Shown: one piece after another, positions 17,245-26,251 of the stretch
Numbering within the stretch: position 1 is the stretch's first letter
How the letters are laid out: every line of letters begins with the position of its first letter
DNA from: Sphingomonas sp. Leaf208
GTDB lineage: Bacteria > Pseudomonadota > Alphaproteobacteria > Sphingomonadales > Sphingomonadaceae
Length of the DNA stretch: 38,002 nt
Reading direction: 5' to 3'
NCBI RefSeq assembly: GCF_001421415.1
Contig: NZ_LMKH01000009.1
Coordinates: 1,729 to 39,730 of the forward strand
Notes under the pieces: model-generated
What the model was told of the DNA's origin: nothing
Seen by the model: only the letters and a program-made list of their open reading frames with translations
The model's database searches: none
Translations under genes and position numbers: made by a program

Positions 17245-17496
17245 TTGAGAGCGACGAAGGACTTCCTTTGAAAACCCTAAGGGCACAGAGTCATTCGCAG
17301 ACGGAATGAAAGTCGTGTATGACCCTAGGCTACCTTCTCGAATGACTCCATCGGGCGCTTGGTCATGCCATCGAACCAATAGGGAACCACTTTTGCCCAT
17401 CTCGAGGTCGTAGGGATGATCTCTCATTGCCCTCGAATCAACGCCTAGCTCAGCAGCGACACGAAAGCGCTGCTTTTCCATTTCGTCGTTTGTCAT
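17236..17496 (-). CDS. Hypothetical 86-aa protein
   Basis: From ATG 17496 the product starts MTNDEMEKQRFRVAAELGVD and continues SRAMRDHPYDLEMGKSGSLL. It is soluble and has no recognised domain. The open frame extends to a TTG at 17547, but the ATG is preferred. It is convergent with the small gene at 17068. Confidence 0.5.
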   Translation of the reverse strand: MTNDEMEKQRFRVAAELGVDSRAMRDHPYDLEMGKSGSLLVRWHDQAPDGVIREGSLGSYTTFIPSANDSVPLGFSKEVLRRSQSG

Positions 17497-17926
17497 AATC
17501 TGTTTCAGCCCCGCCACAGGTTCAATACTGGCGCGACAAACCTTCAAAAGATGAAAATTGATCCGGTTTATTTGTTACCGACGCTAGTTTAGCGTCAAGC
17601 GTCCGGTCTTACCCCGACGAATGGAAACAACGCGGGGGTGGTCGCCCTACAAGAAACCACGAGTTTTCAAGAGCGCTCCGCACATTCCCGAGCGCTTCGA
17701 AAACCATCGAGATTACGATATGGGCCTTGCGTATCGTAGAGTCCGCGCACTGTTCGGAACGATATTCATGTTGCAACGCCATGCGGCGCAATATTGGAAA
17801 TCTGGACACGATCACGGCCACCCCACTGATTCAGCCAGAGATTATTCGCCAGCCTAAGAATGGATCAAGCCCGTTACGGCGTTCCGTTCCTCGATTACGG
17901 TGTAATGCACTTAAGCGATTTTCTGA
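17497..17926. other. Intergenic stretch, nothing recognised
   Basis: Overlapping short frames without motifs occur on both strands. The stretch ends at the IS630 pseudogene. Confidence 0.3.
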
Positions 17927-18886
17927 TCAGTCTGCATCGTAGCCAGCAGCTGCGACGTAGTTCAAGCATTCCTGGGGCGAGTAGAGGTCGACGATGCGGC
18001 CGATGGCATTCCAGAGGCCGTGGATGATCCGCTCGGCCGCCTTTCGCAGGTGTGCCGTCAGTTTGAGAAGGCCATCTCGATAGGGTTAAAGTCCGGGCTG
18101 TAGAGCCTGCCCCGTTGAACGCCGGGGGCGGAAGGAACAGGAGCCGGCGCCTGCGGCTTCAATGGCCGCGTACTCAGCTGGCGCTTTATGGCTGGATAGG
18201 TTGTCCATGATGACGGCGTTGCGAGGTGACAGTTCAGGCACCAGCACGCGGGTCACGTAGGTGAAGGCATCACCGTTTATCGCCCGTTGAGGACCCAAGG
18301 AGCGATCCATGCCGGTGCGGCTAGGCCGGCGAAGAAGGTGATGGTTTTCCAGTGCCCGTACGGCACGCCTGCTCGCCGTCGTTCACCGTGTGGCGCGCTG
18401 CCATAGCGACGCGGCATGTTCGTCGATGCGCAGGTCACTCGATAAAGATGAGCTGTTCGGGATCGAGATCGAGCTGGCCGTCGAACCATTCCTCGTGCCG
18501 CTTCAGAATGTAGGGGCGATCCTGTTCGGTCGCGTGCGCTGTTTTTTTGCGTGTAATCCCGCGGCGCGCGAAGAACCGCCATCTCGTGCCGAGTGCGACC
18601 TTGGTGCCGTGATCGACCAGAAGCGCCTGCAACTCGGCCAGGGTGATGTCGGGCGTTGCCTTGTAAGCGTCCAGGATCAATACGTCGTGCGCCCCGATCG
18701 TCAGCGAACGCCGATCTCCGCCCTGTCCCTGTGACGCCGGCGTCCCGTGCTGGCTTGCAAGCTGCTGCCACTGGACGGCGCTGGCCGCGCTGACACCAAA
18801 CCGTACCGCGGCCTACCGACGTGACGGAACACCCGCGATCGCTGTCACAGCTCTATCCGAAGATCTACTGATAATGCTCGCGCCAT
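17927..18886 (-). pseudogene. IS630-family transposase, near full length but frameshifted
   Basis: The minus strand from ATG 18886 (after GAGGAGG) encodes MARALSVDLR, then QGGDRRSL-type sequence, ATPDITLAELQALLVDHGTK, GTRWRFFARRGITRKKTAHA, EQDRPYILKRHEEWFDGQLD, PELSPRNAVIMDNLSSHK and a C-terminus ending CLNYVAAAGYDAD before TGA at 17927. This is the standard IS630 DDE transposase layout, but at least three frame changes break it. It is the most complete of three related copies (also about 9400-9600 and 15650-16085). Confidence 0.85.
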
Positions 18887-19487
18887 CGATGCCAACCTCC
18901 TCCACTGGCAAGAATCCTAAATAAGAAAACCGCGACGATGGGAATTCCTTTATGACTCAGCCCGGTGAGAAACCGCCCTAGTGCTGTGACGAGTATTGTC
19001 ACCGAAGATCGACCAGTAGCTTGGTCAGGTTCTGTCGTGCCGCCCGCCGCATGTCATGCGGTATACCGCAGAATCCGGCCTCTATACCGTAGAAGGCACC
19101 AATGCGTTCGAGTATCCCGGCTATCAGTGGCATTGCGACGAGTCATTTGAGTCTAACACCTTGCGCTGGATTTACCTCGATAGCCGACATCGGTAACACG
19201 GCTTAGATTGATGATTATCTCACCAGCAAAAATCTCGACTTGATCAATCGCCGCCCCGCTTCACCGAAGACTGCTCTAGATCGCACGAATGACCAACAGC
19301 AATTGTCCAAATATTGTCTCAATCTGCTCAACCGACGCAGTGCACAAACGGATGTGCCCAATTGCGGAATGAGGCGGTGCATCAGTAGATCGTGGCCGCA
19401 AAGAATACCGCTTGCGGATTCCGTAACTACCGACCCTTTTGGCTTGCCCCGGTCGCTGGTCTTTGGCATCAGATGTCCACCCTAATG
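18887..19487. other. IS630 leader followed by unrecognised sequence up to tRNA-Val
   Basis: 18887-18985 aligns with the leader of the 15.6-kb IS630 remnant, so the element's end lies near 18985. From 18990 to 19487 only motif-free open frames occur. The promoter of the tRNA gene must be near 19400-19480. Confidence 0.4.
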
Positions 19488-19563
19488 GGGCGATTAGCTC
19501 AGTTGGTAGAGCGTCTCGTTTACACCGAGAATGTCGGCGGTTCGAGCCCGTCATCGCCCACCA
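19488..19563 (+). tRNA. tRNA-Val (anticodon TAC)
   Basis: The 76-nt cloverleaf is complete. The acceptor stem GGGCGAT pairs with ATCGCCC, the D-loop is AGCTCAGTTGGTAGAGC, the anticodon arm is TCTCGTTTACACCGAGA with TAC, the T-loop is GGTTCGAGCC, and CCA is encoded. It is intact, in contrast to the decayed DNA on both sides. Confidence 0.97.
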
Positions 19564-19975
19564 TATATGTTTGCTGTAGGCGCTGGATCGCCCACGGCTC
19601 TTTCGCTCTGTCCTGACGAGAAAACGGTGGAAAATCGGGAGCGACGTAACGGCAACCTACTCGTCCGCGTACCCAGCCTTTTTCCGATTCCAGTTCCTTG
19701 ACCACCAGCGTCATGAGGTTGAAAAACTGGCGCGAGAAATGGACCGGAGAACGAGGAACGTTGCAGTATGGCCATTCTCGTTGCCGCTGAATGAAGGACG
19801 GAGTTCTCCGCGCGCAATCAGGTTAGGCCACGAGTTGCCCGCCTCACAACGGCGCGAGACCGGACTTCTGCTAGGCGTAATAGAACGACTGCCGGGCAGG
19901 TTTGCGGTCCTGTCACCAAAAAAACCCAAAATAAAATGGTTGTCTGATCAAAAAGCATTTATAGTTAATATTGTT
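19564..19975. other. Stretch after tRNA-Val without a recognised gene
   Basis: Open frames on both strands lack motifs. The minus-strand frame that continues into the tRNA is an antisense artefact. No clear terminator follows the tRNA. Confidence 0.35.
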
Positions 19976-20000
19976 GGAACTCAAACACCTCGCGCGCGTC
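19976..20000 (+). promoter_or_regulatory. Possible EcfG-type (general stress) promoter
   Basis: GGAAC at 19976-19980 is followed after 16 bp by CGTC at 19997-20000. The alphaproteobacterial EcfG consensus is GGAAC-N16/17-CGTT, so one -10 base differs. It ends 37 bp before the ATG of the small membrane protein, a sensible leader length. Confidence 0.35.
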
Positions 20001-20037
20001 CCTTACAAAAGCGGTCGAAAGCCACGAGGAGGATATT

Positions 20038-20178
20038 ATGTCTAAAGATTGCAACCCAGGGCCTGATGCGCAAAATGACCTTAGTTCGCCTGACGCGATC
20101 CGCGCTTTGATACTTGGCGCAATTGCGGGTGGTATAGTTTGGGCGCTGCTTGGCTATACAGTAAAAGCCCTTATATAG
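20038..20178 (+). CDS. Small single-pass membrane protein (46 aa)
   Basis: The product is MSKDCNPGPDAQNDLSSPDA followed by IRALILGAIAGGIVWALLGY and TVKALI. The second half is one hydrophobic membrane segment with small-residue packing. The ribosome binding site GAGGAGG, five bases before ATG 20038, is close to ideal, so the gene is very likely real despite its size. A candidate EcfG-type promoter lies upstream. No family recognised; a stress-related role is inference from the promoter only. Confidence 0.7.
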   Translation: MSKDCNPGPDAQNDLSSPDAIRALILGAIAGGIVWALLGYTVKALI

Positions 20179-20463
20179 GGTATTGCTAAATACGATTAAA
20201 TCTAGGCTGGAGAGAGATTATCTAAGCTAAGCTTTTGTTCTACATATTGACCGATTTTAACTTATAGGGCGGGCGCTGATCGCTGTACAAGTTAGCTGGC
20301 TTACCGGCGGTATCTTTCTCTGATATAACTAATATATTGTACTCTGTAATATCCTTGTAAAAACTCTTACAACTCGGCAGTTAGGGGTTGAGCACCGCCA
20401 TAGATTCCCTAGTAGAGCGCCAACTCGTAGACGAGATAATTATCCAAGCGCTCCTGAGGTTGA

Positions 20464-20889
20464 ATGCACCTGATTGTCTATACAAGTTATGCTGTACATT
20501 CGTTTGGACAGGAGGAACTCGTAAAACTGCGGGCGTTCTCTGCGTCGGTGAACCGATTTAACGACATTACCGGTTTGCTCGTGTTCGATGGAAAACGGTT
20601 TATTCAAGCCCTCGAGGGAGAGGCAAACACCGTGATCGCTACAATGAATCGAATATATAATGATCGTCGGCATACGAAGATCGTGATGATGGAAGATCGA
20701 AATATCGTATCCCGTCAGTTCGGTTCCTGGTCTACCGAGTACAGGGAGACATCCGGAACCTCGAATGACGCAGCCTTCGTAGACCGAGTAAAATCCAAGG
20801 TTGTCAATGTTGAGGATGATTCGACAAAAGCGGCGTTTATAGGCTTTTCAGCCTTGTCGATACGCCGATGGGCACGATCATCGATCTAG
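20464..20889 (+). CDS. BLUF-domain blue-light sensor
   Basis: This 141-aa protein has a BLUF domain over about residues 1-95. The flavin-site residues are all visible: Y6 in LIVYTS, N33 in NRFNDITGLL and Q48 in FIQALEG; W is present in FGSWSTEY. BLUF domains bind FAD and signal blue light through a shifted hydrogen-bond network. There is no attached effector domain, only a 40-residue tail, so it is a short-BLUF type acting through a partner. The ATG at 20464 follows GAGG. A receiver gene lies convergent just 45 bp downstream, and GGDEF-EAL proteins elsewhere in the window are possible outputs. Confidence 0.9.
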   Translation: MHLIVYTSYAVHSFGQEELVKLRAFSASVNRFNDITGLLVFDGKRFIQALEGEANTVIATMNRIYNDRRHTKIVMMEDRNIVSRQFGSWSTEYRETSGTSNDAAFVDRVKSKVVNVEDDSTKAAFIGFSALSIRRWARSSI

Positions 20890-20934
20890 CCGTGCCATCC
20901 GTGTTTACCACACGACGGCAACAACAATAGATCC

Positions 20935-21327
20935 TTAAACATGCGGTCTTTTCTGACACGATGCTTGTAGTAGAAGCCGAAGCACCACTTCACTAAAGTG
21001 GGATACCCGAACGGGCTTTTCTAAAAATATATCAGCTCCGGCGTCCGCGGATCGCGTTTTGAACTCATATTCAGTTGCTGCAGTGATCGCAATTATAGGT
21101 ACCAGAATGTTTTCCGGCGAGGCTCGCAGTGCGGAGATGATCTCGTATCCAGGCCTATCTGGCAATCGAATATCGACAATAATAAGGTCCGGCTTCGTTG
21201 CATTCGCGATAGCCAGACCGTCATTTCCAGTTAGCGCTGTCACGGAAGAAAGCCCTACTGCTCGGATGACTTCTGAGAAAAGCTTTGCATGAAGAGGTTG
21301 ATCTTCGATAATTAAAACGAACGTCAT
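20935..21327 (-). CDS. Stand-alone response regulator receiver (DivK-like)
   Basis: From ATG 21327 the product is 130 aa and starts MTFVLIIEDQPLHAKLFSEV. It has the acidic pair ED, the phospho-Asp in LIIVDIRLPDRPGYE, a T in IAITAATE and K in FLEKPVRVSHF. The ribosome binding site is G-rich (GAGGGGGGG). Sequence and length resemble the receiver at 964-1326, so the two may be distant paralogues. It is convergent with the BLUF gene. No output domain or neighbouring kinase is present. Confidence 0.88.
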   Translation of the reverse strand: MTFVLIIEDQPLHAKLFSEVIRAVGLSSVTALTGNDGLAIANATKPDLIIVDIRLPDRPGYEIISALRASPENILVPIIAITAATEYEFKTRSADAGADIFLEKPVRVSHFSEVVLRLLLQASCQKRPHV

Positions 21328-21861
21328 CGCCCCCCCCTCGCTTTTCGCGAGCTTCACTCAAGCCGTAGCGCATAACATCAAAAATAAAACGGTTTTGTTT
21401 ATCTTCTAATGCTACTTTGTAAAAAGGTAACGGTAATATTTTTAATGTCGGAAGCAGAAAAGTCCTCCGCTATGATGACAGTACGTATGCACCGCGTAGT
21501 ATAGGTGAGCATTTATCAATATTATCCGCGGAATAAGACGCCATCCAAATTGCGCAGCTGGCAAACGCCGGCGGTTTAAAGATCGCTCGCCCGTTACGCA
21601 CCTCTGAGCCAGAACGACGAGGTCGCGGGCGGTGCGCCGCGGCGTTAGCATAGCCCACATTGGAGAATCGTGCGGCGAACAGACTGCTATGCCTGATAGG
21701 TTCTAAAAGTCTGACTCGATTGAGCACCGGTTTTTAGTCTTAAGCCCGATGGGCGGTATTTGATTACTCAGCAAGTATAAGCGCGACGCGCCCGCAGATT
21801 TCAATCAATCTGAATACTTTTCGTTAAAAACGTACACATACGCTATACGCGTTGTCATAAC
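21328..21861. other. A+T-rich intergenic stretch with no recognised gene
   Basis: Two overlapping minus-strand frames (21442-21660 and 21470-21727) have no motif and mutually exclude each other. The remainder is A+T-rich promoter-like sequence. Confidence 0.3.
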
Positions 21862-22344
21862 TTAGCTAGTCGATCTATTTATTTGAACGCTTGCTACAGC
21901 GGAAGGGAGATTGTTACTTAGCCACTCGTTTACTAATGGCATCGCTAATAAAAGCGCTAATTCACCAAACGTACCATTTTCAAACAAAATATTAGTTCTT
22001 TTATGACCAAGAAGCCTTCTCATTGACGATCGACACGCATTAATGGTTTCGCGCGATGCCATAGAACAGCAGCAGCTCTTGTCTATAGCATTAAAACAGT
22101 TTTCCTGCTTGCTATTTACCCCTTCATTATCACTTAGGCACAGATCATGCACTGCAAGCGAGCTCTCTTCTATATTAAACTCATATTGGCAAGGCGTTGA
22201 CGAAGGGACATCTAACACCGTTAGTATTTTCACATGTTTATCAGTTTCATTTATATTACTATCTGATAGTAATATTTCCTGGACTTGAACGAGAATCTTA
22301 CCAAGCTTGGTACCTATATTTTCGTGGCTCGCTACATTTCGCAT
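21862..22344 (-). CDS. Hypothetical A+T-rich gene
   Basis: The 160-aa product starts MRNVASHENIGTKLGKILVQ. It is rich in Asn, Ser and Glu and has a Cys cluster (KSCCCSMAS). Its base composition is much more A+T-rich than the rest of the window, and codons such as TTA and ATA are common. A C-terminal helical segment (FGELALLLAMPLVNEWL) is hydrophobic. No family recognised. This looks like foreign DNA, perhaps phage or plasmid accessory. Confidence 0.5.
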   Translation of the reverse strand: MRNVASHENIGTKLGKILVQVQEILLSDSNINETDKHVKILTVLDVPSSTPCQYEFNIEESSLAVHDLCLSDNEGVNSKQENCFNAIDKSCCCSMASRETINACRSSMRRLLGHKRTNILFENGTFGELALLLAMPLVNEWLSNNLPSAVASVQINRSTS

Positions 22345-22463
22345 CTGGTGCTCAAGTTTAAATCATGGTCGGTCAATATGATACCTCATACGATTTGATC
22401 CCAGGCGCCTCGCATAGCCGACATCGACCGAAGTTTTTTACAAACATCGCATATGGAACGAAC

Positions 22464-22733
22464 TTATCGATTGATAACTAATCTCAAATGTGGGTGTTTT
22501 ACCTCCCTCTGTTTCTGCAAACGTTGCCAAAAAGTAGCAGGAAGGCAGCTTGTGTCACTAATATAATCCGCCAGTTCCTCGGCGATTAGAGCGGTTGCGA
22601 GATAACGCCGGCGACGTACTGGATCCTGGCATTTTTCCGCATGGGCTCGTTGGCTTGATGCTTTGCATCGTAGCGCTTGCGCGTGATCGTCCAAAACGTG
22701 TCCTTTATCCGTTTTTAAATGACGGTTAACCAT
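22464..22733 (-). CDS. Hypothetical 89-aa protein, second gene of a coupled pair
   Basis: From ATG 22733 the product starts MVNRHLKTDKGHVLDDHAQA and continues to RRRRYLATALIAEELADYIS. The start overlaps the stop of the upstream gene by 8 bp, so translation is probably coupled. It is basic and helical. No family recognised. An upstream in-frame codon at 22775 is a less likely start. Confidence 0.45.
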   Translation of the reverse strand: MVNRHLKTDKGHVLDDHAQALRCKASSQRAHAEKCQDPVRRRRYLATALIAEELADYISDTSCLPATFWQRLQKQREVKHPHLRLVINR

Positions 22734-22947
22734 AATGAGTAGATAATGTGAATAAGATTTCAGCGCCTGACTCAAAACCTGGTTTTGCGAACATGCGGAG
22801 GCTGTGATTGTTGCGGTCGTGTCCGATACGTCCGGTCATGCGATGCATGACCGTATCGTAGTACCAGTCTGCAAGATAGTGAACTGAGCCGTTCACTCCC
22901 GTACTGTAGACGACAGCGACCCTTACCGCTGCAGATTTAGTTTTCAC
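22726..22947 (-). CDS. Hypothetical 73-aa protein, first gene of a coupled pair
   Basis: The product starts with a GTG at 22947 (MKTKSAAVRVAVVYSTGVNG) and includes VHYLADWYYDTVMHRMTGRI. No ribosome binding site is obvious. An inverted repeat CACTAT...ATAGTG (22945-22969) straddles the start. No family recognised. Overlap with the next gene supports it being real. Confidence 0.4.
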   Translation of the reverse strand: MKTKSAAVRVAVVYSTGVNGSVHYLADWYYDTVMHRMTGRIGHDRNNHSLRMFAKPGFESGAEILFTLSTHYG

Positions 22948-23097
22948 TATTATGAATAAATTGATAGTGACAACGTATAGTCATTGCTTTTTGGTATAGG
23001 AACTATACTCTATACTATAAGCTATCTAATCAAACTCTTCAATATCTTTGAGCCCGACGATGACGTGTGTCATCTAAATCTGATCATGGTCCTATAT

Positions 23098-23274
23098 TTA
23101 TTGTACTGCGTTTATTTTATCTAACTTAGCCCGTAGAATGCGTTGCTTTTGCTGTGCTTTTCGCAAGTCGGCCGCGTACGCGCCAAGTAATTCACGAGAA
23201 AGCTCATCGTTTAGTCCTTCGACGATTCGGCGTACTCGATTGCATTCCGTCTCTAGGCTCACATCAGTCGGCAC
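23098..23274 (-). CDS. Small helical hypothetical protein with CtrA box, copy 2
   Basis: From GTG 23274 the product is 58 aa: MPTDVSLETECNRVRRIVEG, then LNDELSRELLGAYAADLRKA and a basic tail. It is clearly paralogous to the protein at 10162-10362. GGAGA lies five bases before the GTG. The open frame continues upstream past this point, but the conserved GGAG-GTG spacing and the CtrA box 57 bp away decide the start. A role in cell-cycle-dependent expression is inferred only from the box. Confidence 0.65.
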   Translation of the reverse strand: MPTDVSLETECNRVRRIVEGLNDELSRELLGAYAADLRKAQQKQRILRAKLDKINAVQ

Positions 23275-23330
23275 GTTTCTCTCCGTTTCGGCGCGAGGGG
23301 GCGTCAAACCTGACAACAGCCTAAAAATGG

Positions 23331-23345
23331 TTAACGAGACGTTAA
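23331..23345 (-). promoter_or_regulatory. CtrA-type binding site, copy 2
   Basis: On the minus strand the site reads TTAACGTCTCGTTAACC, again TTAA-N7-TTAAC. It is 57 bp before the GTG at 23274, one base different in spacing from copy 1 at 10418-10432. Confidence 0.6.
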
Positions 23346-23905
23346 GATATTTAAGGCTGCGGATGGGCCGATTGGCTGGCGCGATGAGCGGATGCATTCG
23401 TGTTGAATTTACCTCCGATTTGGCGCGTATCCGTAATGCGCGTCCGAACTGATGAATCCACCGCAGTCGCTGCTAGAGAGCGTGGCTAACTAATACGGGC
23501 CCGTCGCTCACAGTGCCAGCGCACGGATTAGCGCCGCTGCGCGCCAAAGCGGTAGGTTGACGATGGCGAATGATTTATGCCCATGCCATCGACAAAACCG
23601 GTCTGTTGCCGAGCGGAAGGCAATGACCGTGGTTACACGTTGTTGCCGGTCGCTTGAGCGCAGCAGCCTGGCATCAGCCGTGACATTTTACGATTGATTG
23701 CATCCTGCACCTCCTGCGGATTTCGCAGTCATTCGCTAGGGCAAATACTCTGCCTGTCTTTAATGGTTTGCCGGCAGCTGGATGCAGCACAAGTTGCTCC
23801 GGCAAGCAGCATAAGTTTGAGCCTTCACGTAGATCGCGACGCTGACGATTGGACAAAAATAAATTCCCCTACTGCTGGATTAGCTCGTCAACGCCGAACC
23901 CAAGG
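23346..23905. other. 560 bp without a recognised gene, left of the IS3 element
   Basis: Overlapping short frames on both strands have no motif. Nothing else is seen. Confidence 0.35.
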
Positions 23906-25140
23906 TGAGCTGCTGCCGATTTCGTGGACACCAAGATAGGGTGTTTTCGGATCCGGAAGGTGACAATGCAACGACGAAAGCTCAGCCGAGAGTTCAAGCT
24001 GGAGGCGGTGAGGTTGGTCCGCGACCGGGGCGGGACGGTTGCGCAAGCCGCGCGCGGTCTGGACCTGCACGAGAACGTGCTGCGCAAATGGGTCCGCGAA
24101 GCGGAAGCTGATCCGCCGTCGGCCTTTCCGGGCACCGGCCAGAGGGGCCTGAGCAGCAGGAGATTGAATGGCTGCGCCGCGCGTTGGCCCGGATGACGGC
24201 TGAACGTGACATCCTAAAGAAGCCACGGCATACTTTGCCAGGGCCTCCGGATTGAGTTCGGGTTCATCGCAAAGCATCGAGCAATTTGGCCGGTGTCGTG
24301 GCTTTGCGGGGCGCTCGATGTCTCGCGCAGTGGTTTCCAAGCCTGCCTCGTGCGCGCGCTGAGCGCCCGGTCGCGCAGTGGCGAAGAGTATGCGGGGAAG
24401 ATCCGTGCCAGCTTCATCTCCAGCTACCGAACCTGTGGCGCGCGTCGCGTCTGACACGATTTCTTGGCCAAAGGCCTTTCATGCGGCCTGCATCGTGTCG
24501 AGCGGCTGATGCGGTTGCACGGTCTCATGGCGCGGCCGGGGCGCCGCGGTCTGCCCAAGGATCATGGCGAACGCTCGGTCATCGCCGGCAACGTGCTCGA
24601 TCGTCAGTTCAGCGCCGAGGCGCCGAACCAGAAGTGGGTGGCCGACTTCACTTACATCTGAACTGCCGAAGGATGGCTATACGCGGCCACGATGATCGAC
24701 CTGTCCTCACGTCGGGTGGTGGGTTGGTCGATGAGTAACACGACGACGGCGCAACCCGTCACCGATGCGCTAGTCATGGCGATCTGGCGGCGCGGCACGT
24801 CCGATGCACTGCTGCATCACTCCGACTCGGGCAGCCAATATACCGGCGAGCAGTTCCAACGGCTGATGGCCGACAACGGCGTCACCTGCTCGATGAGCTG
24901 GTCCAGCAACGTCTGAGACAATACTGCGATGAAAAGCTTCTTCTCCTTGCTGAAAACCAAGCGGATCGCGCGCGAAACCTATCGCACGCGCACTCAGGCA
25001 AGGCAGGACGTGTTCGATTACATCGAACGCTTCTACAATCCCACGCGCAGGTACTCGACCTTGGGCTATCTCGGCCCATAGGCTTCGAGAAGCAGGCTCA
25101 TGTAGCCTAACTTGGTGTCCATGGGACCGGCAGCAGCTCA
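23906..25140 (+). mobile_element. IS3-family insertion sequence, complete ends, inactive
   Basis: The left end TGAGCTGCTGCCG and its continuation TGGACACCAA match the right end (TTGGTGTCCA ... CGGCAGCAGCTCA) as an imperfect inverted repeat of about 29 bp, giving a 1235-bp element. No target duplication is evident in the flanks, which suggests age or rearrangement. The transposase genes inside are broken. Confidence 0.85.
23966..25081 (+). pseudogene. IS3-family transposase orfA/orfB, multiply broken
   Basis: OrfA starts at ATG 23966 after GGAAGG (MQRRKLSREFKLEAVRLVRD, an HTH_Tnp_1 domain) and frameshifts near 24140. OrfB pieces are FIAKHRAIWPVSWLCGALDV, LSCGLHRVERLMRLHGLMAR and NQKWVADFTYI, a TGA stop, then WLYAATMIDLSSRRVVGWSM, HHSDSGSQYTGEQFQRLMAD and AMKSFFSLLKTKRI. 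The DDE residues are recognisable (ADFTYI, HSDSGSQY, and a damaged MKSFFSLLKTK for the Glu region) but several stops and shifts make it non-functional. Confidence 0.88.
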
Positions 25141-25312
25141 CACGGGAGCCGTTGACCGTGCTCCCTCTTATTTATCTAACCGCTGATTATACCCGCGCTA
25201 TCGGAGCTTGGCCGACTGGTATCGGACGCGCTTCCGAGGTACTGACCTCATAACAAATTCATACCTATATTTTCGGTAGCGCTCAGCGCATAACATTCCG
25301 GGGCAACGATTA

Positions 25313-25519
25313 ATGAACCAAGACGATCTGCGCCAAGCGATGCAGCGCCGATTCGAAGCTATAAGTTTGCGTGAGTGGTGCCGACTTACAGGTTGTAGGG
25401 CCAGCCACGTTACCGAGTTTATGTTAGGTAAACGTGGACCACCCTCTGACCTCTTGAATGCACTTAACCTTGAGATACGATATGTTCGACGCTATCGTGC
25501 TAAAGGCACAACGCCTTAA
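25313..25519 (+). CDS. Small HTH-like protein
   Basis: The 68-aa product starts MNQDDLRQAMQRRFEAISLR and continues EWCRLTGCRASHVTEFMLGK. A helix-turn-helix of Cro/C1 character is suggested by LREWCRLTGCRASHVTEFMLG, followed by a second helix and a basic tail (YVRRYRAKG). The shape fits phage- or plasmid-derived small regulators. Nearby genes are mobile, so it may be cargo. The ATG at 25313 has a weak GGGG upstream. Confidence 0.5.
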   Translation: MNQDDLRQAMQRRFEAISLREWCRLTGCRASHVTEFMLGKRGPPSDLLNALNLEIRYVRRYRAKGTTP

Positions 25520-25832
25520 TAGATACTGCTGATCCTTTACCGGTCGTGTAAGGAATTAGTATGTTTTAGATCTAGAATATTTCGTCGATTAATTGAGACA
25601 GAGGCTACCTGAAACCGAGCTATTTGTGTGCTTATTCTGACTTATGTAAATAGGTTTGCGGAACCTAGGCTATCTAGTCATTGTCCGGTATGAAATGCTG
25701 GTTGAATTTAACCAAGATGACCTACAGCACCCATTCATGTCCCACCTCTATTTACACCCTTCAAGCTATCTTTCTTATCAAACGAATTAGGTGCTTGATG
25801 GTAAGTTCCTTCTTTTAAATGGAAGGAACCGT
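25520..25832. other. A+T-rich intergenic stretch, nothing recognised
   Basis: No open frame with a motif. It separates the small HTH gene from the IS481 scrap. Confidence 0.3.
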
Positions 25833-26095
25833 ATGGAACAGGTACGTCATGGGCGCGCCTCAACCGGTCGCGCCGCCAGAAAAGCAATATAAGGCATCGC
25901 AGGCTTCGCGGTCGACGCCTGGTCACGAGAGGGGGATCAACACGAAGACGACGGCGAGATGGCACAAGCGGCAAACGGTTGAGGATCTCAATTCTTGGCC
26001 GAAGGCCCTCAACCTACAACCCTGAACAAAACCGTAACTGTAGCGGTCGTCGCATTCCGCCGTCACATATTGCTGCCGCTCGGTAATTATTTTTG
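25833..26095 (+). pseudogene. IS481-family transposase, N-terminal scrap
   Basis: From ATG 25833 the sequence reads MEQVRHGRASTGRAARKAI, then after frameshift SQASR, GINTKTTARWHKRQTVEDLN, and after another shift RSSHSAVTYCCR. This follows the usual IS481 start (MEQVRHG..TT.AVR.AIQ.SQAS, GINPKTVAKWRKR.TVEDL, FRRHTLLPLDD). The rest of the transposase is absent. Confidence 0.6.
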
Positions 26096-26251
26096 CGTTG
26101 TACGAGCAGCTACGAATGCCTCTGGCTGACTTGAATGCGCACTATAGTCTTACCCGTCGACCCAAGTCGGTCATTGGGTTTAGATCTTTACGAATTTATC
26201 GCTGAAATATAGGCGTAGCTAGTTTGCATCAGACCATCGCTACCGAAGCAT

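Noticed and set aside
19520..19714. Minus-strand open frame ending in GDDGLEPPTFSV
   Set aside because: It is antisense to tRNA-Val; this peptide ending is a well-known artefact of translating tRNA genes.
22715..22729. TTAA-ATGACGG-TTAAC, formally a CtrA site
   Set aside because: It overlaps the start codon of a gene in an A+T-rich region where such matches arise by chance. It remains possible but unsupported.
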